From: MED-G116 sp038147495
GTDB taxonomy: Bacteria > Pseudomonadota > Alphaproteobacteria > Puniceispirillales > Puniceispirillaceae
DNA length: 64,000 nt
Direction of reading: 5' to 3'
NCBI GenBank assembly: GCA_038147495.1
Contig: JAYQTT010000003.1
Coordinates: 197,211-261,210 of the forward strand
Shown: piece after piece, positions 27,918 to 36,911 of the stretch
Layout: each line of letters begins with the position of its first letter
How positions within the stretch are numbered: the stretch's first letter is position 1
Made by a program: the position numbers and the translations under genes
The notes under the pieces: generated by a model
Database searches by the model: none
Told to the model about the DNA's origin: nothing
Seen by the model: only the letters and a program-made list of their open reading frames with translations

Positions 27918-28883
27918 TTACATGCCAAGCCAGCCGTCAACTCTATCAGAGTTGTTGGCAACCCACTCCTTGGCAACCTCTGCAGCGTCACGGCCACGGC
28001 CAGCAATCTCATAGGCAAAGCCGCTGACATCCTTGGCATCAAGCTTCATGTTTGCAAGGAAATCTGCAATCGCCGGAGACCGGTCTGCAAGTGAGTTGGA
28101 AAACGCAACCTGAACCTGCTTCAGAGCGTCCTTTGAAGCCACATATGACTCATCATACCAGTTGGCTGAGTCAGACGGCTGGATCATCTTGTATTTCGCC
28201 GGATCGTTGGCTGGCTCGGTGAGCATGACAACATCAAACATTGACCAGATAGCGTGTGGCTCATAGCAATAGAAGGCATAGCCCTCACCCTTGGCGATTG
28301 AGTCCTTGATCCGCGCTGTCTTGACGCTTTCTTCCGCACGGATCGGATCGATAAAGGCAAGCAGACCATAATCGCGAACCTTAACCTCGTTCACATTGGC
28401 TGAGGCCCAACCTGGCGCACCAATCCACATTTCACCCTTGCCATTGCCATCAGAGTCCATCTTGGCAGCGACTTCCGGACGACCAAGGTCGGCGATGTCG
28501 GTGATGTTGTTCTCTTCAGCGAATTTCCGCGACACGCAGAAACCCTGATTGCCGATATAATGGTTGCTGCTGAGCGACACCGTACCGGCACCATCAACAT
28601 ATTTCTTGGTGAAGGATTCCTGATTTGGCAACCAGACGTCAGGATGGACATCGATATCGCCCTTGCCCTGATCCATCGCCTGGAAAATTGTTGCATTATT
28701 GCCCGGAACAAGCTCGACCTCGCCGCCGATCTTTTCGGTAACAACCGTTGCAATCAGGTTTGCAATGGCCTGAGCGCCCGTCCATGACGGCACGCCAATG
28801 GCGACTTTTTCACCAGCAGTAGCAGCCGTTGTCGCGGTAGACAGAGCCGCCACAATTGCAGCATTGATAAGTAGTTTTTTCAT
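27918..28883 (-). CDS. proX: Betaine-type ABC transporter substrate-binding protein
   Basis: A 321-residue periplasmic protein with a cleavable signal peptide (MKKLLINAAIVAAL, cleavage near TAATAG). The mature part is OpuAC/ProX-like: VAIGVPSWTGAQAIANLI, DIDVHPDVWLPNQESF, WIGAPGWAS, and YAFYCYEPHAIWSMFD with aromatic residues that could form the cation box for a quaternary ammonium. The ATG at 28883 has AAGGGAG 6-7 nt upstream. The frame extends to 28943 but the signal sequence fixes the start. Confidence 0.92.
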   Translation of the reverse strand: MKKLLINAAIVAALSTATTAATAGEKVAIGVPSWTGAQAIANLIATVVTEKIGGEVELVPGNNATIFQAMDQGKGDIDVHPDVWLPNQESFTKKYVDGAGTVSLSSNHYIGNQGFCVSRKFAEENNITDIADLGRPEVAAKMDSDGNGKGEMWIGAPGWASANVNEVKVRDYGLLAFIDPIRAEESVKTARIKDSIAKGEGYAFYCYEPHAIWSMFDVVMLTEPANDPAKYKMIQPSDSANWYDESYVASKDALKQVQVAFSNSLADRSPAIADFLANMKLDAKDVSGFAYEIAGRGRDAAEVAKEWVANNSDRVDGWLGM

Positions 28884-28946
28884 TGATGTTCTCCCTTCGC
28901 GTTGAACTTCGTTTGAATGGTCTTTGAACTTTGACTTGTTCATTGA

Positions 28947-29948
28947 CTAGGCGACAAATTGATCCTCATAGGCAAAAAGCGAGACAGCGCCACCTGTATG
29001 CAGAAAGACGACATCCCCCTCTGCGGTGATCTGACCGCTTTCCACCTGTCCGATCAGTCCGGCCATTCCTTTGCCCGAATACACCGGATCAAGCAGTATG
29101 CCTTCATGTCTTGCCAGCGTGCTGATCGCCGCAATGGTGCCTTCTGTCGGGATGCCATAGCCCGGCCCGACATAGCCGTCATCGACAAGAACCTTTGACC
29201 GATCCAGCGGCTTGTCGGTCAATAGAGCCGCTGTCTTGACCGCGAGCTTGTAGACATTTTCGACCTGCACATCATGCGGCTGACGTACGCTGATGCCCAT
29301 GATCGGAATGTCACAGCCAAGCGCATGAAATCCGGCAACAAGGCCGGCATGGGTACCGGCGCTGCCGGTGGCCAAAACGACCCATTTCACATCAAGCCCC
29401 TGTGCCTCAATCTGCCCGAGGAGCTCTTGGGCAGTTGACACATAGCCAAGCGCACCAATCTCATTGGACCCGCCACCGGGGATAAAATATGGTTTACGTC
29501 CTTCGGCGCGCAGACGCTCGGTCACAGCCATCGCCTCGGCATTCATGTCGAGACCGGCTGGCCTGAATTCGATCGATGTGTTGAAAATCTGATCGAACAG
29601 GACATTTCCGGTTTGCTCATAGTCGCTGCCTTTGTCCGGCACCCGCCGCTCTAGCAAAGCGTGACAATCCAGTCCGAATTTGCAAGCTGCAGCAGCTGTC
29701 TGGCGCACGTGATTCGATTGCACCGCACCTTGGGTAACAACCATGTCTGCACCTTCATCGAGGGCTGCGGCAATCAGAAACTCCAGCTTTCTTGTTTTGT
29801 TGCCACCTGTTGCAAGACCGGTGCAATCATCGCGCTTGATCCAGAGACGGGGGCCACCAAGCGTGGCGCTCAAACGTGGCATGTCCTCCACGGGTGTGGG
29901 TTGGTGACATAAATGCACACGTTTAAAATTAGATAGGATATCCTGCAA
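28947..29948 (-). CDS. dcyD: D-cysteine desulfhydrase/ACC deaminase-family PLP enzyme
   Basis: A 333-residue fold-type II PLP enzyme. CHQPTPVEDMPRLS and WIKRDDCTGLATGGNKTRKLEFL include the PLP lysine; QGAVQSNHVRQTAAAACKFG and ATGSAGTHAGLVAGFHALG (phosphate loop) follow. It splits a D-amino acid such as D-cysteine, or a sulfonated relative, into a keto acid and ammonia. The start is a TTG at 29948 with GGAGG six bases upstream; no ATG fits as well. It precedes proX by 63 bp and is divergent from a LysR gene. The gene symbol is by family similarity; the true substrate is open. Confidence 0.8.
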   Translation of the reverse strand: MQDILSNFKRVHLCHQPTPVEDMPRLSATLGGPRLWIKRDDCTGLATGGNKTRKLEFLIAAALDEGADMVVTQGAVQSNHVRQTAAAACKFGLDCHALLERRVPDKGSDYEQTGNVLFDQIFNTSIEFRPAGLDMNAEAMAVTERLRAEGRKPYFIPGGGSNEIGALGYVSTAQELLGQIEAQGLDVKWVVLATGSAGTHAGLVAGFHALGCDIPIMGISVRQPHDVQVENVYKLAVKTAALLTDKPLDRSKVLVDDGYVGPGYGIPTEGTIAAISTLARHEGILLDPVYSGKGMAGLIGQVESGQITAEGDVVFLHTGGAVSLFAYEDQFVA

Positions 29949-30009
29949 AACACACCTCCATAATGGGCGGCGATATTGACAAGCGTCCACACCAACTGCA
30001 ATTGTTTAT

Positions 30010-30038
30010 TTTGCATAAGCATGATGCAAATTTTGCAT
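30010..30038. promoter_or_regulatory. Inverted-repeat operator in the dcyD-lysR divergent region
   Basis: Three half-sites lie in 29 bp: TTTGCAT at 30010, ATGCAAA at 30024 and TTTGCAT at 30032. Together they form two overlapping dyads, including ATGCAAA-T-TTTGCAT. The position between divergent genes is where a LysR-type regulator would bind; the TTGCAT-N7-ATGCAA dyad is close to the LysR T-N11-A pattern. Which protein binds is inferred. Confidence 0.6.
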
Positions 30039-30094
30039 AAAGTTTGTTGCATGACACCACAGCGGCTCACCCTCACCACAATGGCGGCGCAACA

Positions 30095-31009
30095 ATGAAC
30101 ATCGATTGGTTCAAAGATCTGCAGGCAATAGAAACCACAGGCAGCTTTTCAAAAGCCTCGCAAGTGCGCAACATCAGCCAGCCTGCACTCACCCGCCGTA
30201 TCAAGGCACTCGAGCAATGGGCCGAACAGCCGCTGGTCGAACGCGGGTCACGGCCTGTCTCCCTGACCGAGACTGGCCAAGCCCTGATGACATTATGCAC
30301 TGATTTTTTTGAAACCTTGGAAGAGCAGCGCCGTGAAATGCGCGGCAAAAGCGCAACCGGTTTTCAGAGCACCATCCGATTTACCGCACAGCATTCAATC
30401 GCGTGGCATTTCTTCCCCGGTTGGCTCCGCGAAGTCGAGATGGTCATGGGGCCAATCGCATCGCGCATGCGGGCCGAAGATCTGGCCGATTGTGTCAGCA
30501 GTTTTGTTGATGAAGAGGTTGATTTTCTTTTGGCCTATGACGTCATTGAGGCCGATCTATCGACAGAGATGATACGCAATGTTGACTCTCTTGTTGTCGG
30601 CACCGATCGCCTGATCCCTGTCTGTGCGCCGCGCGCCGATGGCACCCCCGCGTTTGATTGTGACGGCAATCATGACGTCCTGCCCCTGATCAGCTACAGC
30701 GTCGACTCACCGCTTGGCCGCCTGTTTGATCACGCCATCATGCCAAAGCTCGGCGATCGAAATATCAAAACAATCTATGAAAATTCGATGTCGGGCACGC
30801 TGTTGAACTGGACATTGCGCGGGACTGGCATTTGCTGGTTGCCACACAGATTTGTTGAAGCTGATATCGAGCAGGGCCGACTTGTGCTCGCCGGTCCGGA
30901 CACACTGGCGGTTGATTTGCGCATCTCTATTTTCAGCAAACAGGACACACGCTTTGGCACGGCGCAAGACATATGGCGCCATCTGCAAGGTCTGCAAGCC
31001 AACGCCTGA
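30095..31009 (+). CDS. LysR-type transcriptional regulator
   Basis: 304 residues. The N-terminal winged HTH is WFKDLQAIETTGSFSKASQV with NISQPALTRRIKALEQWAEQ, followed by LVERGSRPVSLTETGQALM; the effector domain begins near residue 90. The ATG at 30095 gives the standard N-terminus, while an upstream reading to 30044 is less typical. It is divergent from the D-cysteine desulfhydrase-like gene, with a symmetrical operator between them, so it probably controls that gene and its own. Confidence 0.9.
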   Translation: MNIDWFKDLQAIETTGSFSKASQVRNISQPALTRRIKALEQWAEQPLVERGSRPVSLTETGQALMTLCTDFFETLEEQRREMRGKSATGFQSTIRFTAQHSIAWHFFPGWLREVEMVMGPIASRMRAEDLADCVSSFVDEEVDFLLAYDVIEADLSTEMIRNVDSLVVGTDRLIPVCAPRADGTPAFDCDGNHDVLPLISYSVDSPLGRLFDHAIMPKLGDRNIKTIYENSMSGTLLNWTLRGTGICWLPHRFVEADIEQGRLVLAGPDTLAVDLRISIFSKQDTRFGTAQDIWRHLQGLQANA

Positions 31010-31183
31010 TCGGTAGATATGCCCGTCAGAAAGCCATTAACACCGATTTTCCGCGATAGGTTTGCACAACACTTCAATACCATTATCAAATGTCGCGATT
31101 TTGATTTATTTGACTATTAATATTGACATAGCATCCAAAAAACATTTTTATGCAACGAATATTCAATAATTCATTTTTGCGAC

Positions 31184-32632
31184 ATGTTGCCTTACACTCA
31201 TCCTTTGACCGGATCAGCCAGCCCATTATGGGATCGCGACCAGCTTCTTGGCCATCTCGGCTTGCCTGCCACCGCGGCCAGCTTAAAGCGCGTTGAACGG
31301 GAAGCATCGCAATCTGGCTATTTCCCCGCTTTGCTGCAGCCCTCGGATATTCGCGACCAGAATAACCAGCCGCTGTTGGCCAATCTGACAGAGGCTGAGA
31401 TTGCCGGGATCAAGGCACGCCGCGGCAAATGGCTGGCGGTGCAACGCTGGCAACAGGCGGGCAAGCCCGACATGATCTGTGCAAATGATGGGCGTGGTGG
31501 CCGGCAATGGATGTTTGCCGAAAAAGACACCTCGCCCGCCCGACAACTGGCCGAATTCTGTCAATCACTCTCGGCACAATCAAAGCAGCCCATTTTGCTG
31601 TTTTTGCATGGTGAACTCGCCGCCGAACGCCTGCAGGTAGCGGCGCCTCAACCGCTGAAAGTGGCAAGGCTTGCCTATCGGGAAATCTACAATATTCCGG
31701 CACTATCGCAGGGGGCCGGCACGGTACCGGGCAAAGAGCCCTCGCATCTTGACCGACTTGAGGCCGAAAGCATCCATATCATTCGCGAGGTTGCGGCCCA
31801 GACACACAATCCCGTTATGCTGTATTCCATCGGCAAGGACAGTGCGGTGATGCTGCATCTTGCCCGCAAGGCATTTTGGCCGGGCATCCCGCCCTTTCCG
31901 CTGTTGCATGTCGATACGGGTTGGAAGTTCCGCGCCATGTATGAATTCCGTGACAAGGTGGCAGCAGGCACGGGCATGACGCTTCATATTCACCGCAACC
32001 CTGACGGGATCAAACAAGGCATAAACCCGATTGAGCATGGCTCGGCGCTTCATACTGACATCATGAAAACACAGGCGCTGAAACAGGCGCTGGATGCGGG
32101 CAAATATGACGCCGCCTTTGGTGGGGCACGCCGTGACGAGGAAAAAAGCCGGGCCAAGGAGCGGATTTTCTCGTTCCGGACAGCGGCACACCAGTGGGAC
32201 CCGAAGAACCAACGTCCAGAATTATGGAACCTCTATAACACGCGCGTGGCAACCGGCGAGTCGATGCGTGTGTTTCCGCTCTCCAACTGGACCGAACTCG
32301 ATATCTGGTCATATATCTATCGCGAGTCGATACCGATTGTACCGCTTTATTTCGCGGCAGAGCGGCCTGTGATCGAGCGCGATGGCACCCTGCTTATGGT
32401 GGATGATGACCGCTTGCCACTCTTCAAATCGGACAAGGTGGCATTACGTAAGGTCCGCTTCAGAACGCTTGGCTGCTACCCCCTTACGGGTGCGATCGAC
32501 AGCGAGGCCGACACGCTTGAGCGCATCATTCTGGAATTGCTGACCGCAAGGCAATCCGAGCGGCAGGGCCGCACCATCGACAGGGATACCCATGCGTCGA
32601 TGGAACAAAAGAAGCGCGAGGGGTATTTCTAG
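31184..32632 (+). CDS. cysD: Sulfate adenylyltransferase subunit 2 with N-terminal extension
   Basis: 482 residues, about 180 longer than usual. From about residue 185 it is a normal CysD: LDRLEAESIHIIREVAA, MLYSIGKDSAVMLHLARKAF with the PP-loop, LLHVDTGWKF, GGARRDEEKSRAKERIFS and TLGCYPLTGAI. The first 185 residues (including DMICANDGRGGRQWMFAEKD) are open and contain no alternative Met near the canonical start, and I do not recognise a domain. With CysN it makes adenosine 5'-phosphosulfate from ATP and sulfate. It stops just before cysNC. Confidence 0.9.
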   Translation: MLPYTHPLTGSASPLWDRDQLLGHLGLPATAASLKRVEREASQSGYFPALLQPSDIRDQNNQPLLANLTEAEIAGIKARRGKWLAVQRWQQAGKPDMICANDGRGGRQWMFAEKDTSPARQLAEFCQSLSAQSKQPILLFLHGELAAERLQVAAPQPLKVARLAYREIYNIPALSQGAGTVPGKEPSHLDRLEAESIHIIREVAAQTHNPVMLYSIGKDSAVMLHLARKAFWPGIPPFPLLHVDTGWKFRAMYEFRDKVAAGTGMTLHIHRNPDGIKQGINPIEHGSALHTDIMKTQALKQALDAGKYDAAFGGARRDEEKSRAKERIFSFRTAAHQWDPKNQRPELWNLYNTRVATGESMRVFPLSNWTELDIWSYIYRESIPIVPLYFAAERPVIERDGTLLMVDDDRLPLFKSDKVALRKVRFRTLGCYPLTGAIDSEADTLERIILELLTARQSERQGRTIDRDTHASMEQKKREGYF

Positions 32633-32633
32633 C

Positions 32634-34535
32634 ATGACAGCGCCTGACAATATGCCAGCTGTGACTGACGTGACCGCCTATCTCCAGCGTCAAAACACCC
32701 TCGATACGCTGCGCTTTATCACCTGCGGGTCAGTTGATGACGGAAAGAGCACGCTTATTGGGCGGCTTCTCTATGAAGCGCATGGTTTGTTCGATGATCA
32801 GGTTGCCGCACTGCAACAAGATTCGCGCCAACATGGAACTCAGGGCAACGATATTGATTTTGCCCTGCTTGTTGATGGGCTTTCTGCTGAACGCGAACAA
32901 GGCATAACCATTGACGTTGCCTATAGATTTTTCTCCACCGACAGGCGCAAATTCATCGTCGCCGACACCCCCGGACATGCCGAATATACGCGCAATATGG
33001 CGACAGGCGCATCCACGGCCACACTTGCCGTTATTCTGGTGGATGCGCGGCAGGGCATTCTCGAACAAACCCGCCGACATTCGATAATTTGTCGTCTGAT
33101 GGGAATCCGTGACGTCATTCTGGCGGTCAATAAAATGGACCTTGTTGATTACGACAAGATCATCTTTGATGATATTTGCCGCGCCTATGAAGACTGTGCC
33201 GCACCATTGGATTTTACCAGCATCACACCGATTGCCTTGTCTGCCCTGCGCGGCGACAATGTCATGACGCCTTCGTCCAACATGGGCTGGTATAATGGCC
33301 CGACACTGATGGCGAAGCTCGAGACCATTCCCCTGCCTGACACGATCTCTGATGGCGGCTTTGCCTTTCCGGTGCAATCAGTCAACCGTCCGGATGCAAA
33401 TTTCAGGGGATATAACGGCACTGTTCTGCGTGCCCCGGTCAAGGTTGGTGATGCGGTACGTGTATCGCCAAGTGGCGCCACCTCGAAAATCAAAGGCATT
33501 TGGCTTGCCGGCGCCGCCCTCGAAGAGGCAGCCCCCGGGTTGAGCCTCACGCTGGAGCTTGATGATGCTGTCGACATCTCGCGCGGGGACGTGATTGCCG
33601 CAAAATCCCATCCTGTAGAAACTGCCGACCAGTTCGCCGCGGATATTGTCTGGATGAGCCAAACTCCCGGCCTGGTCTCTCGCAATTACATGCTTAAGCT
33701 TGGCAACCAGACGGTCACAGCAAGCCTGACAACGCTGAAGCACCAGATCGATGTCAATAGCGGCCAGAAACTTGCCGCCAGCAGCCTTGCCCTCAACGAA
33801 ATCGCGCATGTTTCAATCGCCGCGCAACGCCCGCTCTGTTTTGATGCCTATGACCAATGTCCCGCACTTGGCGGCTTTATCCTGATTGATCCACAATCCA
33901 ATGAAACCGTGGCCGCCGGAATGATCCGCTTTGCCTTACGGCGGGCCAGCAATGTTCATCGCCAACATTTGGAGGTCAACAAATCCGCACGCCGGTCCCT
34001 CAATGGCCACGGATCAAAAGTGTTCTGGTTTACCGGTCTTTCCGGATCAGGCAAGTCGACCATCGCCAATGAATTTGCCAAGCGCCTGCATGATCAGGGC
34101 ATTCGGACATATATTCTTGATGGCGACAACATACGGCACGGGCTGAACAAAGACCTTGGTTTCACCGATGCTGACAGGGTCGAAAATATCAGGCGGATCG
34201 CCGAAGTGGCGCGCCTCATGGTTGATGCCGGTATTGTTGTGCTGACGGCTTTCATCTCACCGTTCCGCGCTGAACGCGATATGGCACGCGCGCTATTTGA
34301 CGAGGGTGAGTTCGTTGAGATTTTTGTCGACACCCCGCTTGAAATTTGCGAGGCGCGCGATGCCAAGGGTCTCTATAAAAAGGCCCGGCAAGGTGAGATC
34401 CCCAATTTTACCGGTATCAGCAGCCCCTATGAAGCGCCGGAAGCTGCCGAGATTCACCTTCACGCTGGAGACGCCAGCCCGCAGGAGCATGCTGAGCAAT
34501 TGCTGAAAAAAATCTTGCCTGACCTTGGCAGCTGA
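32634..34535 (+). CDS. cysNC: Bifunctional sulfate adenylyltransferase subunit 1/APS kinase
   Basis: A fusion of 633 residues. Residues 1-450 are CysN, an EF-Tu-like GTPase: FITCGSVDDGKSTLIGRLLY (G1), DTPGHAEYTRNMATGAS (G3) and VNKMDLVDY (G4), with beta-barrel domains after it. From about residue 460 comes CysC: VFWFTGLSGSGKSTIANEFA (P-loop), LDGDNIRHGLNKDLGFTD and FISPFRAERD. The pair activates sulfate to APS and then PAPS. The ATG at 32634 lies 1 nt past the cysD stop. Confidence 0.94.
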   Translation: MTAPDNMPAVTDVTAYLQRQNTLDTLRFITCGSVDDGKSTLIGRLLYEAHGLFDDQVAALQQDSRQHGTQGNDIDFALLVDGLSAEREQGITIDVAYRFFSTDRRKFIVADTPGHAEYTRNMATGASTATLAVILVDARQGILEQTRRHSIICRLMGIRDVILAVNKMDLVDYDKIIFDDICRAYEDCAAPLDFTSITPIALSALRGDNVMTPSSNMGWYNGPTLMAKLETIPLPDTISDGGFAFPVQSVNRPDANFRGYNGTVLRAPVKVGDAVRVSPSGATSKIKGIWLAGAALEEAAPGLSLTLELDDAVDISRGDVIAAKSHPVETADQFAADIVWMSQTPGLVSRNYMLKLGNQTVTASLTTLKHQIDVNSGQKLAASSLALNEIAHVSIAAQRPLCFDAYDQCPALGGFILIDPQSNETVAAGMIRFALRRASNVHRQHLEVNKSARRSLNGHGSKVFWFTGLSGSGKSTIANEFAKRLHDQGIRTYILDGDNIRHGLNKDLGFTDADRVENIRRIAEVARLMVDAGIVVLTAFISPFRAERDMARALFDEGEFVEIFVDTPLEICEARDAKGLYKKARQGEIPNFTGISSPYEAPEAAEIHLHAGDASPQEHAEQLLKKILPDLGS

Positions 34536-34620
34536 CGGCTGCTTTAACACCTGTAACGCTCAGGGATAAACAGCGCCCCACATGGCACTTTTTTGCCTGA
34601 AGGCGTTGTTATCTTACCCC

Positions 34621-34648
34621 CTTGAAATTTGTTTTTATGACCCTAAAT
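34621..34648 (+). promoter_or_regulatory. Sigma-32 (RpoH)-type heat-shock promoter
   Basis: CTTGAAA at 34621-34627 is followed after 13 nt by CCCTAAAT at 34641-34648, close to the RpoH consensus (CTTGAAA-N11-16-CCCATnT). It lies about 100 bp before hsp20, the gene class such a promoter would be expected to serve. Confidence 0.7.
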
Positions 34649-34748
34649 CAGTAGTGTGACGCCATAACGGGTCACATTTCCAAGACCAACGCTGCCGCCT
34701 TGCTTTGAAAAGGAGACGACAGCATCTCGCTTGATAAAGGAGAGCAAA

Positions 34749-35183
34749 ATGACTGTATTTTCAACACCCCTCGCACGCCAATTTGTTGGGTTCGACAGCC
34801 TGTTCGATGAGGTCAACCGCCTTGCCGACATGAAAGAGCCAAACTATCCGGCCTACAACATTGCCAAGGATGACGAAGAGCATTACCGCATCGAGGTTGC
34901 GCTCGCCGGTTTCAGTGCCGATGACATCAACATCCAGACCGAAAAAGGCGTGCTGACGATCGAAGCCAGCAAGGCTGATGATGGCGGCAATTACCTGCAT
35001 CGTGGCATTGCCCAACGGGCCTTCTCAAAAATGTTCCGGCTTGCGGAATATATGAAGGTTGACGATGCCCAATTTGTTGACGGTATTCTGACCGTGTTTT
35101 TGCGCCGGGAAATCCCCGAGGCCGACAAACCAAAGCAGATCAGCATCAGCAATAAGGCAAAGCGCCTGACCAAGGCCGCTTAA
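34749..35183 (+). CDS. Small heat-shock protein, Hsp20/IbpA family
   Basis: 144 residues with a central alpha-crystallin domain: YPAYNIAKDDEEHYRIEVAL, AGFSADDINIQTEKGVLTIE, then FSKMFRLAEYMKVDDAQFVD with GILTVFLRREIPEADKP, the last holding the C-terminal I-x-I-like segment. It binds unfolding proteins to keep them from aggregating. GGAG lies 7 nt before the ATG at 34749; a TTG at 34731 is an inferior start. It has its own heat-shock promoter and terminator. Confidence 0.93.
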   Translation: MTVFSTPLARQFVGFDSLFDEVNRLADMKEPNYPAYNIAKDDEEHYRIEVALAGFSADDINIQTEKGVLTIEASKADDGGNYLHRGIAQRAFSKMFRLAEYMKVDDAQFVDGILTVFLRREIPEADKPKQISISNKAKRLTKAA

Positions 35184-35223
35184 ATCCAGTTACCGGCATT
35201 GACCGGTGATGATCGACATGTTG

Positions 35224-35256
35224 AAAGGCGACCAGCGATATTTGGTCGCCTTTTTT
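35224..35256 (+). terminator. Rho-independent terminator after hsp20
   Basis: AAAGGCGACCA (35224-35234) pairs with TGGTCGCCTTT (35243-35253) around an 8-nt loop and runs into TTTTTT. Clear and well placed, 40 bp after the stop. Confidence 0.88.
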
Positions 35257-35287
35257 GCTGCGAGGTCCGGTTTACCTTGGTGGTGCG

Positions 35288-36427
35288 TTATCTGCCCGAA
35301 TGAAGCGCGCGTAAGCTGAACCAACCCATAACCACCAAAGGGAACACTAGGCCAAATGACCAGCGGATACCGAAGTTTTCTGCAATGAACCCTAACAAGG
35401 GCGGGGCCAGAAAGAACACAACAAAGGTCAGTTGAGACAATGCCGCAACATTGACCGCAGGTGATCTGTCAGTGCGGCGGGCCGCCGCCGACACGGCCAG
35501 CGGAAAGATTGCCGCGTTACCCGCCCCCAGAAGCACAAACCCGATTAACGCCATCGCCGGAGTTGGCGCGAAGGCAACCATGATCACCCCCAGCCCAAGC
35601 GCTAAAATTGACCAACGCGCGATGGTTTGTGGGCCAAAACGCTCTACCTGCTTGTCAGCAAAAAATCTGACAACAAACTGGCTCAGCGCGCCAAGTGCCA
35701 ACGCCATACCATTGACGAAAGGTGGTGTCGCAAACTCATCGCGCATGAAAATCACTGACCAGTCCATCCCGGCGCCCTCCAGAAGCATCGCTGGCAATGT
35801 CAAACCAACAAGCATCAAAATCGGGCGTGTCGGGCGCGCAAAACGGACATTTTGCCCCGCTTCATCTGGTTTGGCTGGTGCAGGGCTGTGCACAGACACA
35901 AGAATAAATGCAGACAGGCATAGACAAATCAGCATTCCGGCAAGATGCGTTGACACCCCGACCCCGGCCTGTGCAACGACAGCGCCAAGCAAGCCGGCAA
36001 AAAAGAAACCGAGGCTCCAGAATGCGTGACTGCGGTTCATGATGCGGCGATTGATGGCATGCTCAACGCGATCAGCCTCAACATTCAGTGCCACCTCAAG
36101 AACACCGATGGCAAGCCCTGCGAAAAACAGCCACCCGAAGAACCCCCACGGCCCGGTTGCCATAGAGGCAAGCAATTCACCACTGCTTATGACAGCGACA
36201 CCGGCAACCATCACCGGGCGAAAGCCGATAAGTCGCAGGACCTGACCTGCCATCAGCAAAGACAATTGGCAACCAAAGGCCGCGCCAATAATCGCCATGC
36301 CAAGCGTATCCTGACCAATGCCCATTTGCAGTTGAACGTCCCCGAGGCGGGGGAAAATTGCACCAAGCGACAACGCATAAAGGCAAAATGCGAAATAGAC
36401 ACCCTGTTGCGGTGACAAAAGCTTCAT
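35288..36427 (-). CDS. Major facilitator superfamily transporter
   Basis: 379 residues with about twelve hydrophobic segments. It opens FAFCLYALSLGAIFPRLGDV, and GAGNAAIFPLAVSAAARR resembles the conserved loop of sugar/fucose-type MFS (YbjJ-like) members. The shape fits a small-molecule efflux or uptake permease; the substrate is unknown. Its ATG overlaps the stop of a 70-codon frame upstream as ATGA. Confidence 0.82.
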   Translation of the reverse strand: MKLLSPQQGVYFAFCLYALSLGAIFPRLGDVQLQMGIGQDTLGMAIIGAAFGCQLSLLMAGQVLRLIGFRPVMVAGVAVISSGELLASMATGPWGFFGWLFFAGLAIGVLEVALNVEADRVEHAINRRIMNRSHAFWSLGFFFAGLLGAVVAQAGVGVSTHLAGMLICLCLSAFILVSVHSPAPAKPDEAGQNVRFARPTRPILMLVGLTLPAMLLEGAGMDWSVIFMRDEFATPPFVNGMALALGALSQFVVRFFADKQVERFGPQTIARWSILALGLGVIMVAFAPTPAMALIGFVLLGAGNAAIFPLAVSAAARRTDRSPAVNVAALSQLTFVVFFLAPPLLGFIAENFGIRWSFGLVFPLVVMGWFSLRALHSGR

Positions 36428-36636
36428 TTCACCCGTCCTTGTGCAAGATCATACAAGATACTCTGACCAAATCTCTGGATGAGTGCCTTTTGCGCTGTGA
36501 TGTTAGACGGTTTTGAAACTTCTACAACAGGCATATTTTTTGCATCCCTGATCGACAGAGAGGCAATAGAGCAGGTTTCAAGATGAGCTTTTCCTTGGAC
36601 TCCGAAAAGCGTGCGCAATATATCAGAAGCGGACAT
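36424..36636 (-). CDS. Small hypothetical protein (70 residues)
   Basis: It starts at the ATG at 36636 and ends in an ATGA overlap with the MFS gene, the main reason to accept it. The product is mostly helical in look, with SASDILRTLFGVQGKAH at the start and ITAQKALIQRFGQSILYDL near the end. There is no clear ribosome binding site and no recognised family. Confidence 0.45.
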   Translation of the reverse strand: MSASDILRTLFGVQGKAHLETCSIASLSIRDAKNMPVVEVSKPSNITAQKALIQRFGQSILYDLAQGRVK

Positions 36637-36678
36637 CTGTCGCGCTTTTCACCGCGCTCAAGAAGCTATTTGGCCGCA

Positions 36679-36867
36679 CTACCGCGTCTTTTTCTTTGGC
36701 TTGGTATTTTCACCATCGGCCTTGCCACCCTGACGGCCGTCTAGACGGGCTGGCACCGCGCAACGCCCAATTGGGTTGACCTTGCGTTCGCACAATGTCT
36801 TAAAGTGACAGTCGGTCGTTTCAACAGGCCTTGGGACAGATATTTCATGCAGCTGCAGATGCGCCAT
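36679..36867 (-). CDS. Small basic hypothetical protein (62 residues)
   Basis: A short frame from the ATG at 36867, ending in a basic tail, KPKKKTR. It contains TTDCHFKTLCERKVNPIGRC with three cysteines, which could bind metal. The composition looks protein-like, but support is limited to that. It is divergent from the LysE gene and 43 bp upstream of the small gene before the MFS transporter. Confidence 0.35.
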   Translation of the reverse strand: MAHLQLHEISVPRPVETTDCHFKTLCERKVNPIGRCAVPARLDGRQGGKADGENTKPKKKTR

Positions 36868-36911
36868 ACCGAGATGTGCCACGCTGGCAGTGTTGGCAGA
36901 CAGGATATGAG

